Positions 34,887 to 47,012 of a DNA stretch of 64,000 bases are shown one piece after another. Both the position numbers and the translations under genes were made by a program. The notes beneath the pieces were generated by a model. It was given only the letters and a program-made list of their open reading frames with translations. It did no database searches and was not told the DNA's origin. The number at the start of each line of letters is the position of its first letter. Positions within the stretch are counted from its first letter, which is position 1. This stretch comes from Bryoerythrophyllum caledonicum (Eukaryota > Streptophyta > Bryopsida > Pottiales > Pottiaceae), in the NCBI GenBank assembly GCA_963971425.1, contig OZ020517.1, positions 15,900,904-15,964,903 of the forward strand, written 5' to 3'.

Positions 34887-35860
34887 GGTATAACAAAATT
34901 GTTATTTCCCTATTTTCAAAAAAAATTGCTATGAGAGTTTTTTTTTTAAGTTTTGGTTTAACATTTTTTGGGAATGTTCAGGTGGTCGATTGAGAGAAGG
35001 CGGGAGCAGAGGCTTTTGGATCAGAGGCTTCTCCAATTTTGGATGGCGAACAAACTCTTTTTTAGAAGATAGAAGAGATTGGTTTTTGAAAGCTAGTTGG
35101 AAGGTGTCGATATTCTTCTGTGAGAATAATCATGATTTTAGTTGAAGATTTTAGTTGAGCTTGAACTTAGTTGAATTAGTTGAATTAGTTTTAGTTGAAC
35201 TTACAAAATGTGAGAAAAGATTGTAGTTACAGGTTGTAGTTTTAAAAGTCATTCATAGATTTGTTTTGAAATACGTGTAGAAATAAGAGGTATTTCCCCT
35301 TTGGCGGAATTCATTCCGATTTCCCTGTAGTGAAGTGTATATGAAACCCCTGTTGGAAATTTGTAATTGAAATTCAAGAATTCATTGTACATTTTCCGGT
35401 GTGATTTGTTTTGTTTTTGTATACAGGAAATTGTTAATAATCACCTCTACACAATTCTAGAAGTTTTCCCCTACCGAAGAAAATATATTTTTCCCCTTCA
35501 TGTTATTTGGCCTTTTTGTTGTTTTTCTTTTTCCTTGTCTCACATTTCCCTATAAGATGTATTTTCCCGGTGTTTTGTATTTCAGGTTGTCTATAAAGGG
35601 AATTTAAATTGTGATTCCCTACAGGGAATGCCAGGAAGGTTAGCTGTGCGAACGTCATGCCGAGTCCCCGACCCGCCGCGTCCTCGTCGTGCTATGCACC
35701 GTCCCTTCACAACCCTTTAAGCCTAAGAAAACTCTTAGCAAATGCATGTACCCATCAAAAAATGTAACCTACCTGATATTGAAGTGGAACTGATGCAGGT
35801 CGTCGATGAATCCTTCCCAGAGCTGTTGTTGGCATCATTGGTGGAAGATGATTAGTGGTG

Positions 35861-35929
35861 GATTGTACTTATGGTTGCGGGTGAAAAGAGGAGCCCCAAT
35901 GCTCAAGAGTACAAGGATCGAGTGGGAGA
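35861..35929 (-). repeat. Right terminal inverted repeat of the 9.65 kb element
   Basis: It mirrors 26281-26349. Its last bases run into HSP70-like codons. Confidence 0.7.
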
Positions 35930-36222
35930 AGTTCAATGAAAAGCACGCCAAGCCGCCTCGCTCTTCATACAATGAAGTAGAGCGAATGCATACGCACATT
36001 GAAGCCACTTTTTTAGCCTTTTGTAAAGAGGATCCTTGACCTCATCGCTATCGGGATCTCGATAACGGCCATTTTCAAGCTGATCTTGGTGGTGGGTGGG
36101 TTTGGCGGCTCTCCATATTTGCTGACCAGAATCAGAGAGAGGTTTTTGGGGATTGTGGAGAAGGTGATGAGTCTTATGCAACCTGGAAGTGCTTTTTGCA
36201 AGGGTCAACTAGTTCAAGCTTA
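35918..36222 (+). pseudogene. HSP70-like fragment, 3' half of family copy 4
   Basis: It resumes at EWEKFNEKHAKPPRSSYNEV, loses frame near 36040, and then shows ILVVGGFGGSPYLLTRIRER, closer to the HSP70 adenosine-motif consensus than other copies, and FCKGQ before the end. It continues the fragment ending at 26268. Confidence 0.75.
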
Positions 36223-36884
36223 GAAGTTGAATCTATTCATTGAATCATTCAGCTTTGAAATCCAAATAAAAAGAAGTTAACCTTCCTGGAATGTAGTCCT
36301 GAGTTCTATTTGAGAGAGTGTAGATACAAAAATATTTATTATGCTGGTCAAGAAACAAATTTAATCGGTAAACGCGAATATAGAGTAGAACATTTATTTT
36401 TATTGTATATTCAATTTTTCAAAAGATTGCAAAAAAACATCAACAAAGCACAAAATAATATATACCTTATAAAGGAAGAAAAATCTAATGCACCTATGTA
36501 TTTATACTAAATCTGTTGAATCTCCGATTATATATTTCAAAAATCGTGTTTTGATTTTGGTTAATAATGAATATAAAAAATACCTTACTTATATTTGTTA
36601 TTAACTAAACACTCTATCCATTACTTGCAAGCATGCACAATTAAAGGTGGTTCTATTGTATGTTGGGATTAGATTCAACACTCATTTGTCAAATAACTAA
36701 TTACTAATTATTATTCTCTATTTAACAACCAATTTTTATTTATTTGTTTGTTTTTTCAAATTTCAACACGTAGACACATGACACTCGAAAGGAGGCCTAT
36801 GTAAAACAAAAAGAAATACTATTCTTAATCAATTATAAATTCCTTTAAATTTTCAAAGAATTTTGCAAATATTCCAAGTTTATA
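36223..36884. other. AT-rich interval without recognised gene
   Basis: No domain, splice structure or repeat was seen. Confidence 0.4.
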
Positions 36885-37800
36885 AACCCTAAATTTCTTT
36901 GACAATTTCACACGAAAAACACTCCAAGACGATTGATTCTATTACAATGAGTATAGAAGGAAACAAAAACTTTTATTTCTACTTTTGACCGTAAAATCTC
37001 AATGCAGACTTGTTGAATAACGTACTCGCAAATTTTCTTAAACTTTGACCACAAGGATTTAAAGATTATATTGTTTGAAGTTGAAAAAACAATTCATTTT
37101 CTTCCCTACATTGAGTGGACCAACTGAGTTTAGCTTCACTTGCACTACAGTAGGCCTAAATTCATTACCATCATGTAAAGTGTAATATAATTTCTGTGTG
37201 CTCCAACTTTTAGAGGTAGAAAAGGGATGTAGCATATTTAATAAATTGTGCAAGGAATGGAGGTTCCAAAACTGCCAATTCACGTCCTTTTTTTTGGTGA
37301 ACTTGATATGTTTTAGAGTGATAATCCAAACAATCAATAAGAAGGTTTACACCACATCTTGTAGTAGGAAAAATATGATCATCACCAAGTTTTATTTGGC
37401 AAAGAAGAAGTTTTTATGGTACCTTACCTGAAAATGTGTGACAATGTGTGAAAATGTTTGACTTGGAGTCATATGTTTTTTTTCATTGAAGACAAGAAAT
37501 ACTTTTTGACCATTTGAAAGGAGATATTATTATTTGCTAGTATTGATAATCTCACATTCAAAAGAGTGTCCTAGCAAAAGTTTTTGGAGTTGCATAACGT
37601 ACCCGCACTCAAGAATTTTTTCTTTAAGATGGCATGATTTTTTTCCATGGGCCCAATGTGGATAGAAATCATATTCCCATTTACCTCTTTTCTTCTTGCA
37701 TCTTTTTACAAAATTTCATGAATTGAAAATATAAATTGCAACCACAAAAACATGCCCAAGATCTACGAAAGCCCACCTCGGGACTTTTTGCATTTAGGGG
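36885..37800 (+). mobile_element. Degenerate TTAA-family element, about 916 bp
   Basis: The left end AACCCTAAATTTCTTTGACA resembles the end at 6508, and the right end CATTTAGGGG is followed by TTCA. Its length matches the 926-bp copy at 2216-3141, with internal blocks in the opposite order. Confidence 0.5.
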
Positions 37801-38609
37801 TTCAAGATATTCAATACCAATTTTTAAATTTTTATTTTGACCTGAGAGTAAGCAGTAATAATGTCTAGAATAGTTTTGAATTCTTCAATCAAGTGTTTTG
37901 CACACTAAATAACTGCTAGAATGATATACACAAGATCACTCTTATCAGTTACAAAGGGCCATTCAAAAATTGGCAGCTATTACATGATGCACAAGTATAA
38001 CTTCACATGGCATTGTACTCTTGCTTCCAACATCCACACACACTCACTCTAATTACCTCTACATTACTTACATTCAATTAATACTATCCTAACAGTAGAT
38101 TATAGATTTCAAACACCTCAATCTCAGAATGATTTAATTTTGAGCTCTTCTTTTTTGGCACCCACTCAAGTACTTTTTAGATTTTGAAAAAACCCTGATA
38201 TTCCTGGAAACTGAATTTGACTTCACCATGTTTACAATAGCTTAGACATCATATATCAATCAAACAAACAACCTTATGGACTAATCAAAACCACAAATCC
38301 AAACACGTGAAGCCACCAAGTATATAACATAACATAATATGAGGATTGATTTGAGACCATTGGATTTCAATAAAGGCTCCCAAAATCTTTAAAAAAAAAC
38401 ATATCATTTTTACTATTTAGAATGATTTATTCAAAATATAGTTTCAAACCTTGTTTCTCAGCAAGAATATAAAACTTTCCACAAAAACAACTACTGAAGA
38501 TTCCATACCATACCTTTATCCCTCAAGGACCAAGGCATTTCAGAGGAATCTCTACTCTATTGATTACAAATTACCATGATGATTTTTTTGATGATGTAAC
38601 CATAGAATC

Positions 38610-38734
38610 TTCTTCTGAACTTATATGCCATGATGTCTTAAATTTTTTGTGAACTTTGACCATACGGATTAAAATATATTTGCAATCAAAGTGATAATAT
38701 TTGTCACCCGAAGACACACTTGGTCCTTAAGAGG
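38610..38734 (+). mobile_element. TTAA-family end fragment
   Basis: A 'gaactttgaccatacgg' block and the end ACACTTGGTCCTTAAGAGG followed by TTAA resemble 1561-1582. The rest of 37850-38600 is AT-rich, without recognised features. Confidence 0.35.
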
Positions 38735-38995
38735 TTAAGTTGGTGGTTACAACGCATCCAACACATCACATCAGTGAAATGCGTAGATTCACGACCAACC
38801 AAACACCGATCTACACATATGGAATAGTCCGCAACATGGCAGTGGTTTTAGTGTGCCAAAATCCCGTCACAGCACCCTAAAACGAAAGGATCGAGAACTC
38901 GGCGACATTCTAGAGATTCGTGACGCAATTAGATACGATAACAGTTGTGGGCGCCACCAGAACTGGAAGAGGTCTCACAGTGGCGGAGGTGAAAT

Positions 38996-39265
38996 CTAGG
39001 CGTGTGGAACATGTGGGATGCATGACGCGAGCTTTACCGGTATGACCACGAGACTGTGCAGCCGGCGTGTCTGTGGCTTGCTTTTCGACGCATTCCTTTG
39101 CATGGCGCTGCTGCAGCCGAAGAGGAAGACGACGACGGCGAAGACGACGAAAAACGCGCAGAAGGAGAAGGTGATCGGCACCAGTGCCGCATTCTCATGA
39201 GCCTCTCTCGCATGAGGAGTACGTAATTTTTTTTGGACAGTTCGCGTGCTTTTCAAGCTCCGCAT
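38996..39265 (-). CDS. Small hypothetical protein with one membrane segment
   Basis: The 89-residue frame has a basic start, AREAHENAALVPITFSFCAF, and a hydrophobic segment continuing FFVVFAVVVFLFGCSS (about residues 33-50), then a basic tail. GC content is higher than in the flanks. Nothing repeats it in the window and I do not recognise it; it may be spurious. Confidence 0.25.
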   Translation of the reverse strand: MRSLKSTRTVQKKLRTPHAREAHENAALVPITFSFCAFFVVFAVVVFLFGCSSAMQRNASKSKPQTRRLHSLVVIPVKLASCIPHVPHA

Positions 39266-39269
39266 CGAC

Positions 39270-41263
39270 TGCTGCGTCGTCGATTTTTGTTTCCGAATTG
39301 CTCGGCGGAATCAGCCGTCCCTGACAAATTCTTCGCTCGCGTTTGCGTCTTCTTCCGCAATCCGGTAGCGTCGCGCTTCCTTATCCTTCTTCGTCTCACC
39401 GTTTGTTCGTTGATCGGGGATCAACTAATGTTTGTGGCTTATTTTCTTCAACGTGGAGTGCTTTCGTTCAGAAATTTGGATTTCAGCGTTGCCGTTTCTG
39501 GAGAGGATTTTTCGAGTTTGGAATCGGTTTGTATTTGAAGCGGCGGTTTTCTGTGGAGGTCTTTGAATTCTGGATTGGAGCATTGGCTGTGGCATTTTGA
39601 GAGCGTTCCGCATTTATTTTTAGAGTATCCGACTCTGCAGTAGGACGATTTTTCGGGGGGTTTTTTTTCCCGGCGTAAGAGTCCGAAGTGCTTGTTGTTG
39701 CCATTCTTATTTTTTTCCTTTTGTTTGATTCTCGTTTGATCAGTGTGAAATGTCTGATTAATGTTGGACAGCAATTGAACATGAGAAGTTACGAGGGAAT
39801 CTTCGATATTGAGAGCAGCCTTTTTTCGTGTGAGTGAGTTAGGTCGCTTGGCGCGTTCGTGACTCGGACATTTTTTCTTAACGTCTGTGTCAGCTTGGTC
39901 CCCAACCTTCTTGGAGGATTTCTTGCACGAGATAACTGCTAGATTAGGTTTTAAGAGAAGCGAGCTTGTGGTTTCAAGATTCTCTTCTGTTCGTCGATGG
40001 CTTGCAAGTTGCCATAGCGAGTGTTGCGTTCGTTCTTTTCCGATCGCTGAAAGTTTTCGCAACGAGTTGATACGAATTGAATTGGCTTCGTGTGAATTTC
40101 AAGAAATTTGAAAGACGATTGTCTTTTTTGACAGAACGATGTGTGAATAAATTCGTGCTGAAGTGCTTTTTTAAATCCATTTTAGAATCGGTTGTGCGTT
40201 TTTTAGCATTCTCCTGGTAGTTAAAGGGCCAACAATTTTTGTGCTAGGCAAATTGGCTAAATTGGACGAATTTACACTACTTTATGATCATTTCCCCTGC
40301 GATGCTCGAGCTGTCTTTATCCAAGTGGGAAATTCGCTGCTTCTCATGGCCTTTCAAAGTTTCACGAAATCGTCTTGAGATTTTGTCATGCGTTTTCCAA
40401 AGCGATGGCTCACTGTTCCCGTGAGTGGCTCATCTATCAGATGACTTCCGATTCCAGCTCAAATTGGTGAAATCGGCGAAAGGGCAGTTAATTACGAACT
40501 CGGCTCACCGGTTCACACTGTAAGTTCATTGTCGTCTGCGTTAAGCGTTTCAGCTCTTATATGTTCTCCTGTGATGAATGTAAGCAAGCCGTTCAGTAGG
40601 TGGTAACAACTTGACACATAAAGAGAACCTCCCGAGGAAAATACTTCTAGGCTTGATTTATGCTGACCATTTACACTAATATAATTTCGTGTTTGTCGAT
40701 GTACAACTTTCTTTCATTTCGTAATGTTCGTTTGAAAACTTATGCAATCTCTACTTTTTGGATGTCATTTTCGGAGTAAATCCGGAAGCACCGATTCGCA
40801 ATTCTCGTTTTGAATTGAGAACACTTCGTCCTATGTGGCTGCGCAATAAAGTGTGCATGCAAGTGCGCCATGTTTTGTAAACCAGATCTGTGAACATTTT
40901 CATTGTCGAACATTAAAGCTTCATTATAATCATCATATGTTTGGTGATTGGATTCTCTTTTGCAGCGTTTTCACAATTCAAAAGAAAAATTGCCGTACTA
41001 TTATACTTGAAGCATGCATATTCTGGAGGATGCGAGGAGACTCGAAGTCAGTGAGGCCTAATAATCCTCTTGGAGAGCGTTCGTAAACCGAACATTTGAC
41101 GCCAAGAGAAGACGCCAAAAGTCCGTGGCTTTTGTTTGGTCATGGACAAACTGATCTTGAGGTGATGATACAACAGCAGCTCGTCAAAATCTCGGGTGCT
41201 GACCAAGGTTAAGTGAACTCGAGAAGATAGAACCTTTTGCAAATAAGACAAGCGTCTGTCAAA
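39270..41263 (+). other. Upstream region/possible leader of the COBRA-like gene
   Basis: The base composition is balanced and there is no convincing coding frame. A 204-residue - strand open frame (39448-40062) is Lys/Ser-rich without motifs and is probably not a gene. Confidence 0.35.
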
Positions 41264-43075
41264 ATGAAAGGGACATCCAAGTGCCTAGCAGTAACAGCAA
41301 CCGTCTGGATGAGCTTCTGTTTGATAGCAGGTAAGACATAGTTTCGCCACCTTGTACTGCACAATTTTTGCAAGCCGTTCCAAAGCATCATGAATTTCAG
41401 TTTTATTTCCAATTTCATGTCAATCTTTCTAATGCTTTCCTCAAGGTTTCTTCACAGGTGACTAAATTTCTTTATGTGAACAGACTGTTATGATCCTTTG
41501 GACCCAAATGGGAATATCACAATAAAATGGGATATAAACTCATGGACATCAGAAGGCTATGTTGTAAGTTTCTTCTTCAGATAACCCCCTCACCCTTCAA
41601 AGGCACATGAAAGACACGGTAGCTGCACAATCACAAATTTCTAATGTTCTTTATTTGTTGCTGCAACCAACCTCTAAGTCGTGCAAGGGTCCAGGGATTC
41701 GTCCAAGATGTCATTCGATAGTTGAGCATCATGCAAGCTCTTTCCAGTGCCACTTAGATTATATTGTAATAATTATGGTCAAAGTATGTTCTATGTTTTT
41801 GGATACCAAGAATCGAATTTATATATTAGTCTAGAGCTAACAAGTTACTCGAAACAATGTGGTCACAGGCAACCGTGACCATTTTCAATTGGCAGCAGTA
41901 CCGGCATATATCCACCCCTGGTTGGAAACTGGGTTGGGAGTGACAAAGAAGGAGGTGATATGGAACATGGCTGGAGCACAAGCAACTACTCAAGGCGACT
42001 GTTCTGCTTACCATAGCGATCCTATTCCCCATTGCTGTGCCCCTAATCCTACTGTTGTGGATCTTCTACCGGGTGTGCCCTACAATCAACAAGTGTCGAA
42101 TTGCTGCAGAGGCGGAGTGATCTCATCGTACTCTCAGGATCCACAGACTGCTTTATCCGCCTTCCAAATTACTGTTGGGCATGCTGGGACGACAAATACT
42201 ACTGTCGCGTTGCCGGTGAACTTCACTTTGATGACCCCTGGACCTGGATATTCTTGTGGACCTGCAACCAACGTTCCTGCTAGCCAGTTCCCTTCGACGG
42301 ACAAAAGGAGGGTTACCCAAGCTTTCAGTAAGTGCACACTACCTGTTTCGCATTGGTGGCATAAATTAGTGTTCCATTCAGATATTACTTTGTCTCGTCC
42401 TTGTTTTAGGCCAGCTTTACATATCTGTGCCGAAAGGATCTACGCAAACAGACCATATTGCACTGAGTTTCGTTTCCTGTTGGCTGAGTAACATGGTACT
42501 TACTTTATAATAATGCTACCTTTTGAAGTATGATTTCGTTGCTTGATGTTGTGCTTCCAGTTTGAAATATATTTCCTTCAAATCCATTAAGCACGTTTAA
42601 AACACGTATAAAAGCTTGAGTCTGAAAGAATGAAGCCGGAAGAAAATCAACAATTATGATCAATGCCCTTGGCTTAGGCATCACTCAAAATGGAGAAACA
42701 TAATAAGAATAATTCTGCAGGAAATTTAATTGAATACAAGAATTGAGAACAAGGATGAGCAGAGTCAGGGTAATTTTTCTTTTATTCAATCTCAAGTACT
42801 GTAGGACACAGTAACATTGGCATGGGCTGACTCCGATTCTAGTTTCCATGATAACATCTGAATCTTTGGAATTCGTTGTTTGCAGTGACATGGAACATTA
42901 CGTGCACATACTTGCAAAACCTAGCTCAGAGGGCGCCAAGCTGCTGTGTCTCTTTCTCGACATTTTACAACTCTCGAGTCACTCCTTGCGCAGAGTGCGC
43001 ATGTGCTTGCCTATCCAACTCCACAATGACTGCTATGAGCGGAGCAGCTCAGTCTCCAATTACGTGCATCGATTC
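41264..43075 (+). pseudogene. COBRA-like GPI-anchored protein gene, frameshifted and 3'-truncated
   Basis: Exons 41264-41330, 41484-41563, 41869-42327 and 42886-43075 encode a signal peptide (MKGTSKCLAVTATVWMSFCL), YDPLDPNGNITIKWD, TIFNWQQYRHISTPGWKLGW, KKEVIWNMAGAQ, IPHCC, PTVVDLLPGVPYNQQ, KRRVTQAF and the hallmark CCVS. COBRA proteins sit at the outer plasma membrane and wall and guide cellulose microfibril order. One base is missing near 41942: GAGTGACAAAG should read as EWTK, so the frame stops at TGA. The remaining conserved C-terminal half and GPI signal are absent, because a mariner-like sequence starts right after the donor at 43076. A sequencing error could explain the frameshift but not the truncation. 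Confidence 0.75.
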
Positions 43076-43079
43076 GTAA

Positions 43080-43742
43080 GGATGCGCATTACAAACAATT
43101 GCAACAAAATCTATAGCACTGTGCGTACCAGAAGGCATTGCAATCAAATCAAGTTTGTGGGTTGCTGTAAATCCTCTCCAAATCATCACAGAAGTACGTC
43201 CTGACTTGAATATTGGTGTTACGCATTCCGATTTGAAGCGCTCATCTGACTTTCGCCACACAGTAGCTTGTAGAAAATTCTTGCCTATCTGAATGTCGAC
43301 TCATCAGTGTAAATCACCTTCTTCCACTCCTCAAATGTCCAATTTCGATGTTGCAAAGCAAACTTGAACCTTCTACGTCTATGATCATCACTCAAGAATG
43401 GCTTTTCCTATGCTACTCAATTGTAAAAACCAACTTGATGGAGAGTCTGCCTAACGATCGAGGTGCCTACATTTAGACCTCAATGATTTGTAATATCTAT
43501 TAGTGTTTGTCTACGATCTGTTTTCAAGTCACAACTCTGACACTACGTTCAGATCATTTTCGTGGACGCCCAATAGACTTATGGCCTTGCACAGTCCCAC
43601 GAAGCTTAAACCGCCTGATAACACTATAAACAGTCGTTTTGGGGTGACCTAATTTCGTTGTAATTTCTACACCTTTTGCACCAGCTTGGTGCATTCCAAC
43701 TATACGAGATACTTCATCTATGCGTAAGCAACGAGTCTTCAT
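43080..43742 (-). pseudogene. Tc1/mariner-family transposase fragment
   Basis: From the ATG at 43742 the - strand reads an HTH region (VSRIVGMHQAGAKGVEITTK, then LGHPKTTVYSVIRRF and GRPRK), followed after frame breaks by NWTFEEWKKVIYTDEST, the first catalytic Asp region, and SVMIWRGF. The C-terminal part with the later acidic residues is missing at the COBRA side. Several stops are present, so it is dead. Confidence 0.7.
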
Positions 43743-43854
43743 AGTTTTAACAAACCCTAAAAAGCAATGAGTAAAAATTAAGAAATTGAAGTTTGTCGAC
43801 TCTGAAAGGGGAGAGAAGCAGTGAAGGAAAAAACACATATACTTATGGGAGGGT

Positions 43855-44300
43855 ACTGTACAATCAATGGGAGGAAATCAAGTTCACCTTCGTCAATCAG
43901 GTGACAATTGGTAAAAGCTTCAAGATTCAGGTGCCAAGCAATTTGGCGGCAAAATGGGAGGAGTTTGATAAAGAGCACGCCAAGTCGCCTCACTCTTCAT
44001 TAGATGAGGAATGTGATGAGTCTTATGCAACCTGAAAGTGTTTTTTGCAAAGGCGCGATGATGCTTGAATTGAAGGATGGATGAGGCATGCGGATATCAA
44101 GGCCATTGTTAACCCTTCTGTGGGATGGATGGTGTCTTGCGTAATCTAGTCACTACGATCAAGAATAGGTTTATTATAGGGATGGTGAAGAATGGCATCC
44201 ATCTGCTGCTCAATGGAAGCTCCGTTTGCACGGATGCCGTAGTATTGGCGCTTGATCAAGTTTCATATAGTTGTGCATATCTCTATATTTTCCCGGGTAG
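43855..44300 (+). pseudogene. HSP70-like fragment, family copy 5
   Basis: It starts at LYNQWEEIKFTFVNQVTIGK, runs through FKIQVPSNLAAKWEEFDKEH and, after an internal deletion, joins the last residues CKGAMMLELKDG with the family stop. The shared 3' tail (ATTGTTAACCCTTCTGTGGG) follows. Confidence 0.75.
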
Positions 44301-44329
44301 ATCGCATTTAACCCTATAAGGCCGATGAG

Positions 44330-46480
44330 CTTTTTTTAGCCTACGAGAATCTACACGTGATCATGCAGAACAACATTCACGCACAAGGTACATATCATCG
44401 TGACCTCACTTCATGGAAATCACGAATGTTTGCACTAACTTTTGTGGTGCGAGTCTCAATAGATGCCCATTTTCTTGCAGCTCTAATTTCATAGTTTTAG
44501 TCTTCATGGAAGTGGGTTGTATCGTGGAAGCTATCAAATTATCGTGCCAGCATTAGCTAACATGCTAATCTACTAGACTCTTTGACACCTTAATATGCTT
44601 TTATTTTCTACATTATATTACATTCTTTTAAGTGGTTCCACTTTCAATGTGAATATTACTAATACAAATCTTTTTTGTAGACATTTAGTCATATAAATGT
44701 TTACCTTTAAAATCTACTTTTATTACTTTTCCAAGACTATCTCATTTAAAAATTTTAGTAACAACATTCAAGTAATTTTTTTAATCTACAAATAAAATCT
44801 CACTAGTACAGCACTGCAATTCTAAGAGACTTACATGGTTCAAGAAAATCAATTTAATTTCATATTTGTACGCAACAATTATGTCCCAAAACATGTTTTT
44901 AAAACATCAACTAATCAATATTATTTCCAGACCATTACTGAATGTGATTATTTTTTAGATCAAGTGAACTCATGAACAACAATGTTACGTGCAATTTTTT
45001 CTTTGAAATTAAGATCACACTTGTCTTTATTACATTTGTTGTATCAATTTAATTATATCAATTTCATTTTATCAATTATATTTATCGTTCATTCAATGTT
45101 ATTATTGTACAATTTTTGCTGAATTTATCTGATTTTATAATTTAATGCTTTTCATCGACACTTCTCTATATCTTCCATTCAACACCAATTATTGATTTTT
45201 GTAACTATTAGATTACAATTTAAATTTATTACAAGTAGTTTTCATTCATATGATATTTGGAAATATAAATGGCATTGTTCAAATTTTGATGACTTTTTGG
45301 AGAATAGATCATTAGTGTATCAAACATCATGGTAGAATTGACATGCTCATTTCACTTGTAGACAAAATCCTTTATTTGAATTTGTTGCATATTGATGTCG
45401 CATCAAAAAAAGATAACATATCAGTACTTATGGAATATATACCATGATCTTCGAATGTTTAGATGAGTCATTCAACTGATAATATTTCCAAACCTATTCT
45501 CACATATGTATGTGAACTACATGAATCCATCTCCATCTTTATATTTACCATACACATATGACATTAAAGGAGTTGTTGGAGATAGAACATTTTTTTAGAA
45601 AGCATATCTTTTTGTGCAGTCAACGTCACATGGTTCTTAACGATATAATCAAACCATGAACACGCAATTTAGCAATTATGCACTTAGCCAAGTTTATCAA
45701 GCGGTGTCAAAAATTGACAATAATGCACAAAATAACAGCAATAAAATTGGCAAGATGTAAGTATCTTTCATGTAGTGAAATATTTTTATCTTTAAACATG
45801 CAATTCACTAAGTATGCACTTGGTCAATTTTAATTCACTCCTTCGCTGCATATGGTTCACTCATCCAAATCAATGTAATAATTTATTTTTTTTAGGAGTG
45901 CAGAGATATAGGACATTGTTAACCACATACATAAAAGCCATTGTTTAATTTAAGGTAAGACACAACATCACTTTTTTCAATTGTTCTCCATACATCTTGC
46001 AACTTATGCAACCACTTTCATGTCATTTCTTATATTATATCATTGCATACTAAAAAAAATTACAACTTTGATCTACTCTTTCTAAAACTAAATAAAATCC
46101 ACGATCGGGAGCTAAACATCGCTAGATTCTATCTTATATATGATACGTAGATTTCTATTTCCTTATATACATATGTATAATAATATGCATAAATTCTCGT
46201 CTACTTACCATTTTCTATATCCTTCTAAATACTATTTTCTCTATGATTCTATGTACATGTATTAATAGACACACATATATATATATAGACATATGGATGT
46301 CTACAAATTATAGATATGTATATATTTTCAAATATGCACATACCGGTATGTAACAATATACTATATACAACAGATGATGTAGTAAATATACAAGTATAAG
46401 CTACACCTTTTCATAAAAATTTATAACTTCATCTTAAGCACGCCACTTGATTGGCTATAAGGTCATTCTCCACTTCTTCA
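44330..46480. other. AT-rich interval without recognised gene
   Basis: Only a short TA-repeat near 46268-46286 and long AT-rich tracts are visible. No coding or TE signature was seen. Confidence 0.45.
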
Positions 46481-46485
46481 TCCTG

Positions 46486-46993
46486 CTATGCCATGAGGTC
46501 TAACAGATGTGCTCTCATAGGTTCCGGTATTTGAATCTTTTTCTCTGTCCGTACGCCATGTACACTACAATGAGACTCCACGACCTTTCCCTTCTTCTTA
46601 CTCTTGGTTGTATGCATCCACGATATCCCACATGTTTCAATGGGTGCCCAATCAGACATTTTGTACGAAGGCTCCGAAATTGCATGAAGACAATTGTTGT
46701 ATCGTTGATGCCATTCTCGTTCTTCATCCCTTTTTCCTACCTTCGCTCCAGGCCAATACCTTCGATGGAAATAGAGTCTCACCCTCCAATATCATACCTA
46801 GCTTTATTTCTCTCATTATTATGCCACAACCCACATGCTCCTTAGTCTCCCCCAAAAGCATCATCTGATGCTCCGCATCTATTGCAGACGATGCTGACGC
46901 TTTGAACCGTTGAGTTGATGGAGCCCTTCCAGCACAAAGAACACGCGCTACAATTGACAAGGGATGGCCTTCTCCCATTGTCGTGCCACGCAC
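46486..46993 (-). pseudogene. Unrecognised coding-like fragment in two frames
   Basis: A frame from 46993 to 46724 (EHQMMLLGETKEHVGCG) hands over near 46740 to a second one (46782-46486: HAISEPSYKMSDWAPIETCG, KIQIPEPMRAHLL). Composition and the overlap look like one gene with a frameshift. No known domain was identified; a TE-derived origin is possible. Confidence 0.3.
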
Positions 46994-47012
46994 ACAACTT
47001 GGCTAATTTGTT

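Larger units (their letters stand above)
26281..35929. mobile_element. 9.65 kb TIR transposon with Tnp2-type transposase, inserted in family copy 4
   Basis: Imperfect 69-bp terminal inverted repeats lie at 26281-26349 and 35861-35929. They share, in reverse complement, GGTTGCGGGTGAAA and CCAATGCTC-AGAGTACA-GGATCG. The element carries a transposase on the - strand (26662-30960) and an accessory ORF on the + strand (33621-34886). Flanking HSP70-like codons continue from SKL on the left to EWEKF on the right, so it split one gene copy with few bases lost. The termini do not start CACTA. Exact ends and target duplication are uncertain by about ten bases. Confidence 0.7.

Noticed and set aside
26281..35929. 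Classical CACTA element
   Set aside because: The transposase type would fit, but the termini do not begin with CACTA and no 3-bp duplication was seen.
39448..40062. 204-residue - strand frame
   Set aside because: Low-information Lys/Ser-rich sequence opposite a likely leader region, no motif.
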